A stretch of 35,129 bases of DNA, from positions 1-35,129 of the forward strand of contig JBEBBO010000159.1 of the NCBI GenBank assembly GCA_041158345.1, written 5' to 3'. Under the pieces are notes generated by a model. It worked only from the letters and a program-made list of their open reading frames with translations. It did no database searches and was not told where the DNA came from. Shown in pieces: positions 16,810-25,604 of this stretch. Numbering within the stretch: the stretch's first letter is position 1; every line of letters starts with the position of its first letter. Source of the stretch: UBA6136 sp041158345. Lineage in GTDB: Bacteria; Pseudomonadota; Gammaproteobacteria; Methylococcales; Methylococcaceae. A program made the position numbers and the translations under genes.

Positions 16810-17670
16810 CTAAGAACTTAAGCCGACCGGCACGCCAACAGGGTCAGCCCCTGTGTGCACCAGCCGTTGGGGGTGAGTATAGACCACGTGGCCCTGATCC
16901 CGCGCAAATCCGACCAGCGTCAGGCCAGTTTGAGTCGCCAAACGGATGGCAAGCCCAGTCGGTGCAGAGATCGCCGCCATAAGCCCTACACCCACCGCCG
17001 CACACTTTTGAACCATCTCAAAACTGGCTCGACTGGTCACGACAATAAAGCCATTGCCAAAGTTCACCGACTGTCGAGCCAGCGCCCCAATGAGTTTGTC
17101 GAGCGCATTGTGCCGACCCACATCCTCACGCACAGCAAGAATGCCCTGCCCCGGCTGCACAAAGGCCGCGGCATGAACCGCGCCGGTCAGCTGGTTGATC
17201 CGTTGAAATTCCTTGATCCCGAGAAGGGCCTGGGCCAAATCCGATGCAGTGACTTCGAGCGGCGACCTGACGAGACCAGGGACCCGAACGGCCTGCTCGA
17301 GGGTCCGAGCACCGCACAACCCACAGCCGGTTCTTCCGGTCAGATTCCGCCCCTTATCCCGAGCCGACTCGCAACGCGCTTCGGGAATGCGAAGGCGCAC
17401 CTCGATCCCATTCGACCTTTCGTACACCCGAATGGATTCCACTTCGCTGGGGGATGAGATGATAGCCTCAGTCAAGCTGAAGCCCAGTGCAAAATCCTCA
17501 AGATCAAGAGGGGTTGCCAGCATGACCACATGGGGCTCACCGTTGTAAACCAGGGCGATGGGGGCTTCTTCAGCGACACAATCATCGACCGTCTCACCAA
17601 CGCCATCGCGCCAGCGGTCGACCCGCCGGACGCGATAGCTGGGCCATCCAAGATCGCCCGGTGAATCCAT
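16810..17670 (-). CDS. fdhD: Formate dehydrogenase sulfurtransferase/accessory protein FdhD (FdsC)
   Basis: This 286-residue protein is needed to sulfurate and hand over the bis-MGD molybdenum cofactor to formate dehydrogenase. The hallmark GCGLCG, with the two functional cysteines at about 116 and 119, is present. Also seen are TPLDLEDFALGFSLTEAII (about 53-71), AVREDVGRHNALDKLIG (about 177-193) and SRASFEMVQKCA. The start codon is 3 bases after the fdsA stop, indicating tight coupling. The position corresponds to fdsC in fdsGBACD operons. Confidence 0.96.
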   Translation of the reverse strand: MDSPGDLGWPSYRVRRVDRWRDGVGETVDDCVAEEAPIALVYNGEPHVVMLATPLDLEDFALGFSLTEAIISSPSEVESIRVYERSNGIEVRLRIPEARCESARDKGRNLTGRTGCGLCGARTLEQAVRVPGLVRSPLEVTASDLAQALLGIKEFQRINQLTGAVHAAAFVQPGQGILAVREDVGRHNALDKLIGALARQSVNFGNGFIVVTSRASFEMVQKCAAVGVGLMAAISAPTGLAIRLATQTGLTLVGFARDQGHVVYTHPQRLVHTGADPVGVPVGLSS

Positions 17671-17673
17671 GCC

Positions 17674-20520
17674 CTATTCGACGCCGGCTGTCCGGTTCTC
17701 CAGGAAACCGAGCTGCTGTTCCGTGAAAGCCTCGTAGTCCCGCTGCCATTCCGATGGCGCGTTCACTTTCGTCACCTGCACTGCCGTCACCTTGTACTCA
17801 GGGCAGTTGGTCGCCCAGTCCGAGTTATCCGTGGTGATGACATTGGCACCCGATTCGGGGAAATGGAATGTCGTATAAACGACGCCCGGCTGGACTCGTT
17901 CCGTGACTTTAGCACGGAGCACCGTTTCACCTGCCCGACTCTTAATACCCACCCAGCAGCCATCAATGATGCCGCGATTTTCAGCATCATGCGGATGGAT
18001 CTCCAAGAGATCCTCCGGATGCCACATGGAGTTGGCGGTTCGCCGCGTCTGAGCACCCACGTTGTACTGGGAGAGAATTCTTCCCGTGGTCAGAATCAAC
18101 GGGAAGCGACTGGTCGTCTTTTCAGGTGTCGCCACATACTCGGTGAGGAGGAACTTCCCTTTGCCGCGGACAAACGTGCCAATGTGCATCGTCGGCGTGC
18201 CTTCTGGCGCCTCATCGTTGCAAGGCCACTGAACGCTACCCAACTCCTCGAGCTTATTCCAGCTGACGCCTGAGAACGTCGGAACAAGGCTGGCGATCTC
18301 ATCCAGAATTTCTTTTGCACTGTTGTAATGCATGGGATAACCCAAGGCATTGGACAGCAACTGCGTGACTTCCCAATCCTCATAGCCAGCCAAAGGCGGC
18401 ATGACCCTGCGCACCGGAGAGATTCGACGCTCCGCATTCGTGAACGTGCCGCTTTTTTCAAGGAATGAAGCGCCCGGCAGGAACACATGCGCGAACTTGG
18501 CGGTTTCATTGAGGAAGATATCCTGAACAACAACGCACTCCATCGCGCGAAGCGCAGCAAGGACGTGCTGGGTATCAGGATCTGACTGCGCGATATCTTC
18601 ACCTTCGCAATAAAGCCCCATGAAACTGCCGTCCATTGCAGCCGAGAACATATTCGGGATTCTTAACCCCGGCTCTGCACTGAGCGGAACACCCCATGCG
18701 GCCTCAAACTGACTGCGCGTAGTGGTATCAGAAACGTGGCGGTACCCGGGGAGTTCATGCGGGAAGGACCCCATGTCGCAGGAACCCTGAACATTGTTCT
18801 GTCCACGCAACGGGTTCACACCGACCCCTTCACGGCCTACATTGCCGGTCGCCATGGCGAGGTTAGCGATACCGATGACGGTCGTTGAACCTTGACTGTG
18901 CTCGGTAACGCCCAAACCGTAGTAGATCGCTGCGTTGCCGCCGGTGGCATAGAGCCGAGCCGCACCTCGAACCAGATCGGCGGGCACACCGGTGACCGCT
19001 TCCATGGCTTCCGGTGAGTTTCGATCTTCGGAGACGAAATTCTTCCACTTCTCATAGGAATCAGGCTCGCAACGCGCCAGCGCAAAGGCATCGTTCGAAA
19101 GGCCCTCACGGACAATGACGTGGGCCAGAGCGGTCACCAACGCCACGTTGGTCCCCGGCTTCAGTTTGAGATGGTAATCCGCCTCGACATGCGGGGTGCG
19201 AACCAGGTCGATATCTCTAGGATCCGCCACGATCAACTTGGCCCCCTGGCGGATTCGGCGCTTCATCGCGGAGCCAAACACGGGATGGCCGTCCGTCGGG
19301 TTCGCACCAATCACGAGGATCACATCGGACTTTCGGACCGAATCAAAGGTCTGGGTACCCGCTGACTCTCCGAGGGTCTGCTTGAGACCATAGCCCGTCG
19401 GGGAATGACAGACGCGGGCACACGTATCGACATTATTGTTACCAAAGGCCGCCCGAATCAGCTTCTGAACGACGTAGGTTTCTTCGTTGGTGCAGCGGCT
19501 CGAGGTCAAACCACCCACAGAGTCTTTGCCGTACTTCGCCTGAATTCGCTTGAACTCAGACGCCGCGTAGTTGATCGCCTCTTCCCAAGATACTTCCTGC
19601 CAAGGATCCGTGATCTGTTTGCGGATCATCGGCTTGGTAATGCGATCCTTGTGCGTTGCATAGCCGAAGGCAAAGCGGCCCTTGACACAGGAATGACCAT
19701 GATTGGCGTGACCATCCTTGTTGGGAACCATTCGGACTACTTCAGCACCCTTCATTTCAGCCCTGAAGGAGCAGCCCACACCGCAGTAGGCACAGGTGGT
19801 CACGATGCTGTGTTCGGGTTGCCCCATTTCAATGACCGATTTTTCCATCAAAGTCGCCGTGGGACATGCCTGGACACAGGCACCGCACGAGACGCATTCG
19901 GAATCCATGAAAGCTTCATTTTGGCCCGGTGAAACTTTGGATTCGAAGCCACGACCTTGGATGGTTAAGGCAAAGGTGCCTTGAACCTCTTCGCAGGCCC
20001 GAACACAGCGTGAGCACACAATGCACTTCGACGGATCAAACTGAAAATACGGGTTGCTCTTGTCTTCTTCGGCATCGAGGTGATTTTCACCCTCATAGCC
20101 GTAACGAACCTCGCGTAGGCCCACAGCGCCCGCCATATCCTGAAGCTCGCAGTTGCCGTTCGCAGAGCACATCAGACAGTCCAGAGGATGGTCTGAAATG
20201 TAGAGTTCCATGACCCCACGACGAACCTGACCCAGACGTTCATTCTGGGTACACACCTTCATGCCCTCCGCGACGGGCGTGGTACAGGAGGCGGGCAGAC
20301 CACGGCCACCTTCAATTTGGACCAAACACAGTCGGCACGAACCAAAGGGGTCCAGACTGTCGGTCGCACACAACTTGGGGATCTGAATGCCCGCGGTCGC
20401 CGCAGCCCGCATGATCGAGGTCCCCTCGGGAACCTGAACCTTGAAACCATCAATCTCAAGCTCTACCAGCTTGTCAGACCCACTTTCTGGGGTCCCGTAG
20501 TCACAATCTCTATGGGCCAT
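17674..20520 (-). CDS. fdsA: NAD-dependent formate dehydrogenase alpha (catalytic) subunit
   Basis: The product is 948 residues from ATG 20520. A GAGGAGG sits 6 bases upstream; an in-frame TTG 15 bases earlier overlaps this site and is rejected. The order of domains is an N-terminal [2Fe-2S] ferredoxin domain (CRLCLVQ, about 62), a His-Cys [4Fe-4S] region (HPLDCLMCSANGNCE), two ferredoxin-type clusters (CIVCSRCVRACEE; CVSCGACVQACP), a Mo-bisMGD entry cluster (CAYCGVGC), and then the large molybdopterin domain. The active-site ligand is a cysteine, not selenocysteine, in CARVCHSPTGYG (Cys at about 371). The enzyme oxidises formate to CO2 in the cytoplasm and passes electrons to FdsB. Confidence 0.97.
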   Translation of the reverse strand: MAHRDCDYGTPESGSDKLVELEIDGFKVQVPEGTSIMRAAATAGIQIPKLCATDSLDPFGSCRLCLVQIEGGRGLPASCTTPVAEGMKVCTQNERLGQVRRGVMELYISDHPLDCLMCSANGNCELQDMAGAVGLREVRYGYEGENHLDAEEDKSNPYFQFDPSKCIVCSRCVRACEEVQGTFALTIQGRGFESKVSPGQNEAFMDSECVSCGACVQACPTATLMEKSVIEMGQPEHSIVTTCAYCGVGCSFRAEMKGAEVVRMVPNKDGHANHGHSCVKGRFAFGYATHKDRITKPMIRKQITDPWQEVSWEEAINYAASEFKRIQAKYGKDSVGGLTSSRCTNEETYVVQKLIRAAFGNNNVDTCARVCHSPTGYGLKQTLGESAGTQTFDSVRKSDVILVIGANPTDGHPVFGSAMKRRIRQGAKLIVADPRDIDLVRTPHVEADYHLKLKPGTNVALVTALAHVIVREGLSNDAFALARCEPDSYEKWKNFVSEDRNSPEAMEAVTGVPADLVRGAARLYATGGNAAIYYGLGVTEHSQGSTTVIGIANLAMATGNVGREGVGVNPLRGQNNVQGSCDMGSFPHELPGYRHVSDTTTRSQFEAAWGVPLSAEPGLRIPNMFSAAMDGSFMGLYCEGEDIAQSDPDTQHVLAALRAMECVVVQDIFLNETAKFAHVFLPGASFLEKSGTFTNAERRISPVRRVMPPLAGYEDWEVTQLLSNALGYPMHYNSAKEILDEIASLVPTFSGVSWNKLEELGSVQWPCNDEAPEGTPTMHIGTFVRGKGKFLLTEYVATPEKTTSRFPLILTTGRILSQYNVGAQTRRTANSMWHPEDLLEIHPHDAENRGIIDGCWVGIKSRAGETVLRAKVTERVQPGVVYTTFHFPESGANVITTDNSDWATNCPEYKVTAVQVTKVNAPSEWQRDYEAFTEQQLGFLENRTAGVE

Positions 20521-20582
20521 TGTCTGCCTCCTCAATCGCCAGAGCGCCGAATCCAGAGGTTCGGGCGGGCTGTTTCCGTTTG

Positions 20583-22133
20583 CTAAGCTGATGCCTTCTC
20601 GGCGGGTGCGCCAAAATCTTCAGGGAAATGATTCAAGGCGCTTAATACGGGGTATGGCGTCATGCCGCCCAAAGCGCACAACGAGCCGGCCAGCATGGTG
20701 TCACTCAGATCACGCAGCAACGCCAGATTCTCGGTGACATTCTTGCCCTCTCGAATATGGTCAATGACTTCAACCCCACGGGTAGAACCGATTCGGCAGG
20801 GCGTACACTTGCCGCAGGACTCTGCAGCGCAGAACTCCATACCATACCGGGCCATCTTGGACATATCGACCGTATCGTCGAAAGCCACAACGCCACCATG
20901 ACCCAGAACGGCCCACAGCGCGGCAAAGGCCTCGTAGTCGAGGGGCGTGTCAAATTGGGATTCCGGCACATAGGCACCCAGAGGTCCACCCACCTGGACC
21001 GCCTTGATGGGGCGTCCTGATTTGGACCCGCCACCGTAGTCGAAAAGAATCTCACGCAGGGTTACACCAAAGGCTCGCTCGACCAGGCCGGTCTGCTTCA
21101 AATTGCCCGCCAGCTGGATCGGCAATGTGCCTCTGGAGCGTCCCATGCCAAAGTCCTTGTAGAAACTTCCACCCTTGGCCAGGATGATCGGGACTGATGC
21201 CAAAGAGATCACGTTATTGATGACCGTAGGCTTTCCAAAAAGCCCCTTGATTGCAGGGAGTGGCGGCTTGAACCGGACCAAGCCCCGTCGGCCCTCAAGG
21301 CTCTCGAGCAGCGAGGTTTCCTCACCGCAAACATAGGCTCCAGCACCCAGACGCACTTCAAGGCGGAATGACTTCCCTGAACCTTGGATGTTGTCGCCCA
21401 GGAACCCACCGGCTTCGGCCGCTTTGATCGCAGCGTTAAGATTCTTTTCTGCGTAGGGGTACTCGAAACGAAGGTAGATGTAACCCTGTGTCGCACCGAC
21501 TGCCAGCCCGGCAATGGTCATCCCCTCAATCAAGACGAAGGGATCCCCTTCCATAATCATTCGATCGGAGAAGGTCCCCGAGTCACCTTCATCCGCGTTA
21601 CAGACGATGTACTTTTGATCCCCTTCAGCGCCGAGAACGGTCCGCCATTTGATACCGGTCGGAAATGCAGCGCCGCCGCGACCTCGAAGACCCGACTCCG
21701 TGACCTCATCGACAATCTTGGCGGGCGCCATAGCCAGCGCATTGCGAAGACCCACATACCCCTCATGGGCCAGGTAGTCTTCAAGACTCACCGGATCGGT
21801 GATGCCGACTCGAGCAAACGTCAGCCTTTCTTGGTTCTTGAGAAAAGGAATTTCCTCGGTCAGCCCCAGGAACAAAGCATGCTGTCCCCCCGACAGAAAA
21901 TCGCCATCAAAGAGCGATTCGACATCCTTGGCTGTGACCGGCCCATAAGCGACTCGCCCTTTCGGTGTCTCGACCTCCACCATGGGCTCAAGCCAGTAGA
22001 GTCCACGGGAGCCATTGCGCACCAGACTGACCTCAGCACCACGCTGGCCTGCAATCCGGGTCACTGCTTGGGCGACAGCCTCGGCGCCCAGACTCAAGGC
22101 GCAGGAATCGCAGGGTACATAAACCTTAACCAT
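20583..22133 (-). CDS. fdsB: NAD-dependent formate dehydrogenase beta subunit (FMN/NADH module)
   Basis: The product is 516 residues from ATG 22133, whose sequence MVKVYVPCDSCALSLGAEAV is typical of FdsB. The upstream extension of the frame to 22184 lies inside fdsG. An N-terminal thioredoxin-like domain is followed by a NuoF-like core: GLRGRGGAAFPTGIKW (NADH/FMN site), YIVCNADEGDSGTFSDRM, GAYVCGEETSLLESLEG, and the [4Fe-4S] motif AESCGKCTPCRIGSTRG near residue 440. It reduces NAD+ with electrons from FdsA and FdsG. The start overlaps the fdsG stop by 8 bases, so translation is likely coupled. Confidence 0.97.
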   Translation of the reverse strand: MVKVYVPCDSCALSLGAEAVAQAVTRIAGQRGAEVSLVRNGSRGLYWLEPMVEVETPKGRVAYGPVTAKDVESLFDGDFLSGGQHALFLGLTEEIPFLKNQERLTFARVGITDPVSLEDYLAHEGYVGLRNALAMAPAKIVDEVTESGLRGRGGAAFPTGIKWRTVLGAEGDQKYIVCNADEGDSGTFSDRMIMEGDPFVLIEGMTIAGLAVGATQGYIYLRFEYPYAEKNLNAAIKAAEAGGFLGDNIQGSGKSFRLEVRLGAGAYVCGEETSLLESLEGRRGLVRFKPPLPAIKGLFGKPTVINNVISLASVPIILAKGGSFYKDFGMGRSRGTLPIQLAGNLKQTGLVERAFGVTLREILFDYGGGSKSGRPIKAVQVGGPLGAYVPESQFDTPLDYEAFAALWAVLGHGGVVAFDDTVDMSKMARYGMEFCAAESCGKCTPCRIGSTRGVEVIDHIREGKNVTENLALLRDLSDTMLAGSLCALGGMTPYPVLSALNHFPEDFGAPAEKASA

Positions 22134-22605
22134 GACTCCCCCTGACTTCCTCAACAATTTCATCAAATCGCTCGGGCGTGACACGACCGAAAACTTCCTT
22201 GTCGATCATGATGGCCGGTGAGCAAGCACAGTTCCCAAGACAGTAAACCGGCTCGAGGGAGAATTCTCCATCCGCGGTATTTTCATGGTAATCAATACCG
22301 AGACGGGCTTTGGCGTGTGCCTCGAGCAGATCAGAACCCATGGACTGGCAGGATTCGGCGCGGCAGACATGAATGGTCTTTCGACCCGGAGGCGTCTGAC
22401 GGAAATAGTGATAGAACGTAATCACCCCATGCACCTCTGCACGGGTCAGGTTCAAGGCATCGGCAATCGTCGGAACGCCCTCCGGAGGGACGTACCCCAG
22501 TTGATCCTGGATGGCGTGAAGTATGGGGAGTAGCGCCCCAGGCTTGTCCTTAAGGGCCTGGATAATGGCCTCGACTTCCTTACTATCCCAGTCGTCATGT
22601 TTCAT
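22126..22605 (-). CDS. fdsG: NAD-dependent formate dehydrogenase gamma subunit (NuoE-like)
   Basis: This 159-residue NuoE-type [2Fe-2S] protein has cluster ligands at Cys81, Cys86 (CRAESC), Cys122 and Cys126 (CLGNC). The helical N-terminus ends in GYVPPEGVPTIADALNLTRAEVHGVITFYHYFR. It carries electrons between FdsA and FdsB. It is the first gene of the fdsG-fdsB-fdsA-fdhD-fdsD(-gldA) operon. Upstream, a minus-strand TTGACG (22763-22768) with TAAAAC 16 bases further is a weak sigma-70 candidate; no sigma-54 element was seen here. Confidence 0.96.
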   Translation of the reverse strand: MKHDDWDSKEVEAIIQALKDKPGALLPILHAIQDQLGYVPPEGVPTIADALNLTRAEVHGVITFYHYFRQTPPGRKTIHVCRAESCQSMGSDLLEAHAKARLGIDYHENTADGEFSLEPVYCLGNCACSPAIMIDKEVFGRVTPERFDEIVEEVRGSHG

Positions 22606-22843
22606 GGGTGATTGCCTGTCCTCGCTGAGTCTCCAAGTAAGGAACCCCCTGAAAAACGAGGATCCTGCCGGAGTGTCACATGGTTTGATGACCGCGAATT
22701 CTACTCTTTTTGGGAATCTTCTGGAAACTCTTTTCAGACTGTTTTACTAGGTTTTTGTTCCCCGTCAAACTCTGCCCTACAGCGAGCGAAAGAACGCGCT
22801 AAAATCCCCGGGTTTCCCTGCCCCTAAGACGCTCTGACCCGTC

Positions 22844-23539
22844 ATGCGAAACTCTGGCCCACCTCTCTCGTTCGAATCCCTTGTCGACGCCCTCTTCCGC
22901 GCTCTGGGCGCGAGGCTTCAGCGCGTCTATTTTCGGACGGTGGAGCAGGCCGGACACCATAAGCGCGACATTTTAGTGACCCGAGTAGAACAGGCTCGCG
23001 ACAGTCTGGAGGAAGCAAAAACCCAGTTCCAGACGGCGCTCGAGAAATTCAGCCAACTGACGCAATTCGATGGTGGAAACCTTGAGACCGTCTATCGTCA
23101 ACTGAAAGTCGAGTTCGACTACAGCCAATCACGGGCTCAGTTGGTTCAGGAGAGAATTAGCGCCGTTGAAACGGTCGCAAGGGCCCTTTTCAGGGAATGG
23201 GAAGATGAACTCGATCAATACAGCAACCGATCACTCCGAAGCAGCAGTCGGCAGAAACTCAGGCTCACCCAGCAACATTATCTGCAGCTGATTACGGCCA
23301 TGCGAAAGGCCGAGGGAAAAATCGACCCCGTACTCCGGGTGTTCCAGGATCAGGTCCTGTTTTTGAAGCACAACCTCAATGCCCGCGCCATTGACTCTTT
23401 GGAAGGCGAACTTCATACCATGACCCAGGGGGTCTCTGGTCTCATTGGGGCCATGGAACGCTCCATCAGCCGAGCCAATCTGTTCGTCGAATCCTTGAAT
23501 GGAACCGCGCCTAAGGCGCTACCCCATCGTCGGGATTGA
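22844..23539 (+). CDS. DUF2959 family coiled-coil protein
   Basis: This 231-residue, highly helical protein has the conserved DUF2959 blocks: HKRDILVTRVEQARDSLEEAKTQF (about 39-62), VARALFREWEDELDQY (about 110-125), RQKLRLTQQHYLQLITAMRKAE, and DQVLFLKHNLNARAI near residue 170. Family members I recall usually carry an N-terminal lipobox or signal peptide. This one has none, and a TGA codon three codons before the ATG excludes a longer product in this frame. Function is unknown for the whole family. It is divergent from fdsG and convergent with amtB. Confidence 0.85.
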   Translation: MRNSGPPLSFESLVDALFRALGARLQRVYFRTVEQAGHHKRDILVTRVEQARDSLEEAKTQFQTALEKFSQLTQFDGGNLETVYRQLKVEFDYSQSRAQLVQERISAVETVARALFREWEDELDQYSNRSLRSSSRQKLRLTQQHYLQLITAMRKAEGKIDPVLRVFQDQVLFLKHNLNARAIDSLEGELHTMTQGVSGLIGAMERSISRANLFVESLNGTAPKALPHRRD

Positions 23540-23570
23540 CCCACTCTGACTGTCGCGCCACATTCCGGGC

Positions 23571-23596
23571 AAAAAGAAGGGCGTCCGAAGACGCCC
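23571..23596 (-). terminator. Rho-independent terminator of glnK-amtB
   Basis: On the minus strand GGGCGTC-TTCG-GACGCCC (7-bp stem, stable UUCG tetraloop) is followed by TTCTTTTT. It lies 25 bases after the amtB stop. Confidence 0.9.
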
Positions 23597-23621
23597 GAGG
23601 GGAGAGCCACACAAGAAATAA

Positions 23622-25013
23622 TTAGTGGTGATAAGCGGTTTCGCCGTGCTCGGTGATATCGAGACCTTCGCGCTCGACTTCCTCACTCACCCGCAGTCCG
23701 ATCACCAGATCAACCAACTTGAAGCCGACCACTGAGACGAGGCCAGACCAGACCAGCGCGACACCCACGCCCCAAGACTGGCTAATGAACTGGGTCTTGA
23801 GGTCGTACTCGGCGACCGCGTTCGCAACATAGTCATAAACGCCGGTTCCGCCCAAGGCCGGAGAGGCAACCACTGCCGTTCCAAGCGCACCAATGATCCC
23901 GCCGATGCCATGGACGCCAAAGACATCCAGCGAGTCGTCATAGCCGAGTGACTTCTTCAAGGTCGTGACCGACCAGAAGCACACGGCACCGGCCACAAGC
24001 CCCAGAGCAATCGAACCCATGGGACCCGCCCAACCGCAGGCCGGGGTAATGGCCACCAGACCTGCCACCGCACCGGAAGCGCCACCCAGCATGCTCGGCT
24101 TACCGCGGCTCAGCCATTCAGCGCCGACCCAGGCCAGCGTTGCAGCGGCTGTTGCCAGCATGGTATTCAGGAAGACAAGACCGGTCGTCCCGTTGGCTTC
24201 AAGATTGGATCCCGCATTGAATCCGAACCAGCCCACCCACAGGAGCGATGCACCAATCATGGTCATGACAACGCTATGCGGTGCCATGGACTCTTTGCCG
24301 TACCCAACTCGACGGCCCACCATGAGGCAGCCCACCAAGCCAGCGATTCCCGCATTGATGTGAACCACGGTGCCACCGGCAAAATCAAGCGCACCCTTCT
24401 GGAACAAAAAGCCTGCCGTTGCGCCTGCAGCCGCACCCGCTTCAGGGCTGGTGTAGGCATCGGGACCTGCCCAATACCACACCATGTGCGCCATCGGCAG
24501 ATAGGCAAAGGTAAACCAGAAAATGATGAAGGACAGGATCGCCGAGAATTTCACACGCTCTGCGAACGCTCCCACGATCAGGGCCGGCGTGATCCCCGCG
24601 AAGGTCAACTGGAAGGCCACGTAGAGGTATTCAGGAATCACGACACCCTTGCTAAAGGTTGCCGCCACCGATTCAGGCTTGACGCCACTCAGGAATGCCT
24701 TGCTGAGACCGCCAAAGAAGGCATTCCCCTCGGTAAAGGCCACACTGTAGCCGTAAAGCGCCCACAATACCGCCATCAGCGAGAAGATCACGAAGACCTG
24801 CATCAGAATCGACAGCATGTTCTTGCTGCGCACCATGCCGCCGTAGAATAGCGCAAGACCCGGCAGCACCATCAGGGTCACCAGGATGGTGGCGACAATC
24901 AACCAGGCGGTATCGCCTTTGTCGGGAACCGGAACGGCCTCTTCAGCCAAAACAAGCCCGAACGGAGCGACCGTCAGGACGAGAGTCATCAGGGATTGGA
25001 ATAACTTTCTCAT
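23622..25013 (-). CDS. amtB: Ammonium channel AmtB
   Basis: The protein is 463 residues from ATG 25013. The upstream extension to 25268 lies within glnK and is not real. A cleavable signal peptide (MRKLFQSLMTLVLTVAPFGLVLA) precedes eleven predicted membrane segments. The twin pore histidines are in VVHINAGIAGL (His218) and GVHGIGGIIG (His368). ALFYGGMVRSKNMLS and the family's DDSLDVFGVHG segment are present. It conducts ammonium into the cell and is gated by GlnK, encoded just upstream. The pair shares a sigma-54 promoter at 25424-25443 and a terminator at 23571-23596. Confidence 0.98.
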   Translation of the reverse strand: MRKLFQSLMTLVLTVAPFGLVLAEEAVPVPDKGDTAWLIVATILVTLMVLPGLALFYGGMVRSKNMLSILMQVFVIFSLMAVLWALYGYSVAFTEGNAFFGGLSKAFLSGVKPESVAATFSKGVVIPEYLYVAFQLTFAGITPALIVGAFAERVKFSAILSFIIFWFTFAYLPMAHMVWYWAGPDAYTSPEAGAAAGATAGFLFQKGALDFAGGTVVHINAGIAGLVGCLMVGRRVGYGKESMAPHSVVMTMIGASLLWVGWFGFNAGSNLEANGTTGLVFLNTMLATAAATLAWVGAEWLSRGKPSMLGGASGAVAGLVAITPACGWAGPMGSIALGLVAGAVCFWSVTTLKKSLGYDDSLDVFGVHGIGGIIGALGTAVVASPALGGTGVYDYVANAVAEYDLKTQFISQSWGVGVALVWSGLVSVVGFKLVDLVIGLRVSEEVEREGLDITEHGETAYHH

Positions 25014-25035
25014 GGCATTTTCTCTCTCAAGAGCC

Positions 25036-25374
25036 TTAGAGCGCTGACGAACCGGTTTCACCGGTACGAATACGAATCGCTTGTTCGAGGTTGGTAACGA
25101 AAATCTTGCCGTCGCCAATCTTGCCGGTATTTGCCGTTGAAGCGATGGCATCGAGCGCCGTTTCAAGAAGTTCGTCGCTGATGGCGACTTCGAGCTTGAT
25201 CTTGGGCAGGAAGTCAACCACGTACTCAGCCCCACGATAGAGCTCGGTATGGCCCTTCTGACGGCCAAAGCCTTTGACTTCGGTCACCGTAATGCCCGTG
25301 ATGCCGGCCTCAGAGAGCGCCTCCCGGACATCATCCAGCTTGAAGGGTTTGAGAATGGCAGTGATGAGTTTCAT
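25036..25374 (-). CDS. glnK: Nitrogen regulatory PII protein GlnK
   Basis: This 112-residue PII protein binds ATP, ADP and 2-oxoglutarate and blocks AmtB when nitrogen is plentiful. Tyr51, the uridylylation site on the T-loop (TELYRGAEYVVDFLPK), is present, as are the B-loop (TANTGKIGDGKIF) and the KLDDVREAL segment. It lies 22 bases upstream of amtB. Linkage to amtB and the sigma-54 promoter favour glnK over glnB. Confidence 0.97.
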   Translation of the reverse strand: MKLITAILKPFKLDDVREALSEAGITGITVTEVKGFGRQKGHTELYRGAEYVVDFLPKIKLEVAISDELLETALDAIASTANTGKIGDGKIFVTNLEQAIRIRTGETGSSAL

Positions 25375-25423
25375 CGAGGTTGTTCTCCTACTCGCAGAGA
25401 GTTTGTTTGTGGGACAAACCCTT

Positions 25424-25443
25424 AAAAGCAGAAGTCATGCCAA
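25424..25443 (-). promoter_or_regulatory. Sigma-54 promoter of glnK-amtB
   Basis: On the minus strand TTGGCATGACTTCTGCTTTT has the -24 GG (25440-25441) and -12 GC (25428-25429) exactly 10 bases apart, matching the TGGCAC-N5-TTGC consensus at most positions. The transcript would start near 25416, about 40 bases before the glnK start codon. A half-site like that of NtrC (TGCACCA, 25536-25542) lies near -120. Its second half is poor. Confidence 0.85.
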
Positions 25444-25546
25444 GAGGAGAAGCAAACAAGATTCAGCGAAAAAACGGCGCGTAATCCGGCCTTTTCGGGG
25501 AATCAGAGAAGAAGGCGGTCGATTCGCCCCCGTTGTGCACCAGAAT

Positions 25547-25567
25547 ATCGCCCCAACTTGGGGCGAT
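25547..25567 (-). terminator. Perfect hairpin after the Anbu gene, possible terminator
   Basis: The sequence has ten-base arms (ATCGCCCCAA / TTGGGGCGAT) around a single central base. It lies about 38 bases after the Anbu stop codon. No T-run follows on either strand, so it may be a 3'-end stabiliser or a protein-binding palindrome instead of a terminator. Confidence 0.45.
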
Positions 25568-25604
25568 CATCTTGAACCTGCACGGATTTGAGCGCTGACC
25601 TCAA

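Noticed and set aside
22134..22184. 17-codon extension of fdsB
   Set aside because: It lies within the fdsG coding region, and the family N-terminus begins at 22133.
25014..25268. N-terminal 85-codon extension of amtB
   Set aside because: It lies entirely inside glnK in another frame; the signal peptide begins at ATG 25013.
25536..25562. NtrC-like site upstream of glnK
   Set aside because: Only one half (TGCACCA) fits; the second half does not, so it is mentioned only with the promoter and not called as a site.
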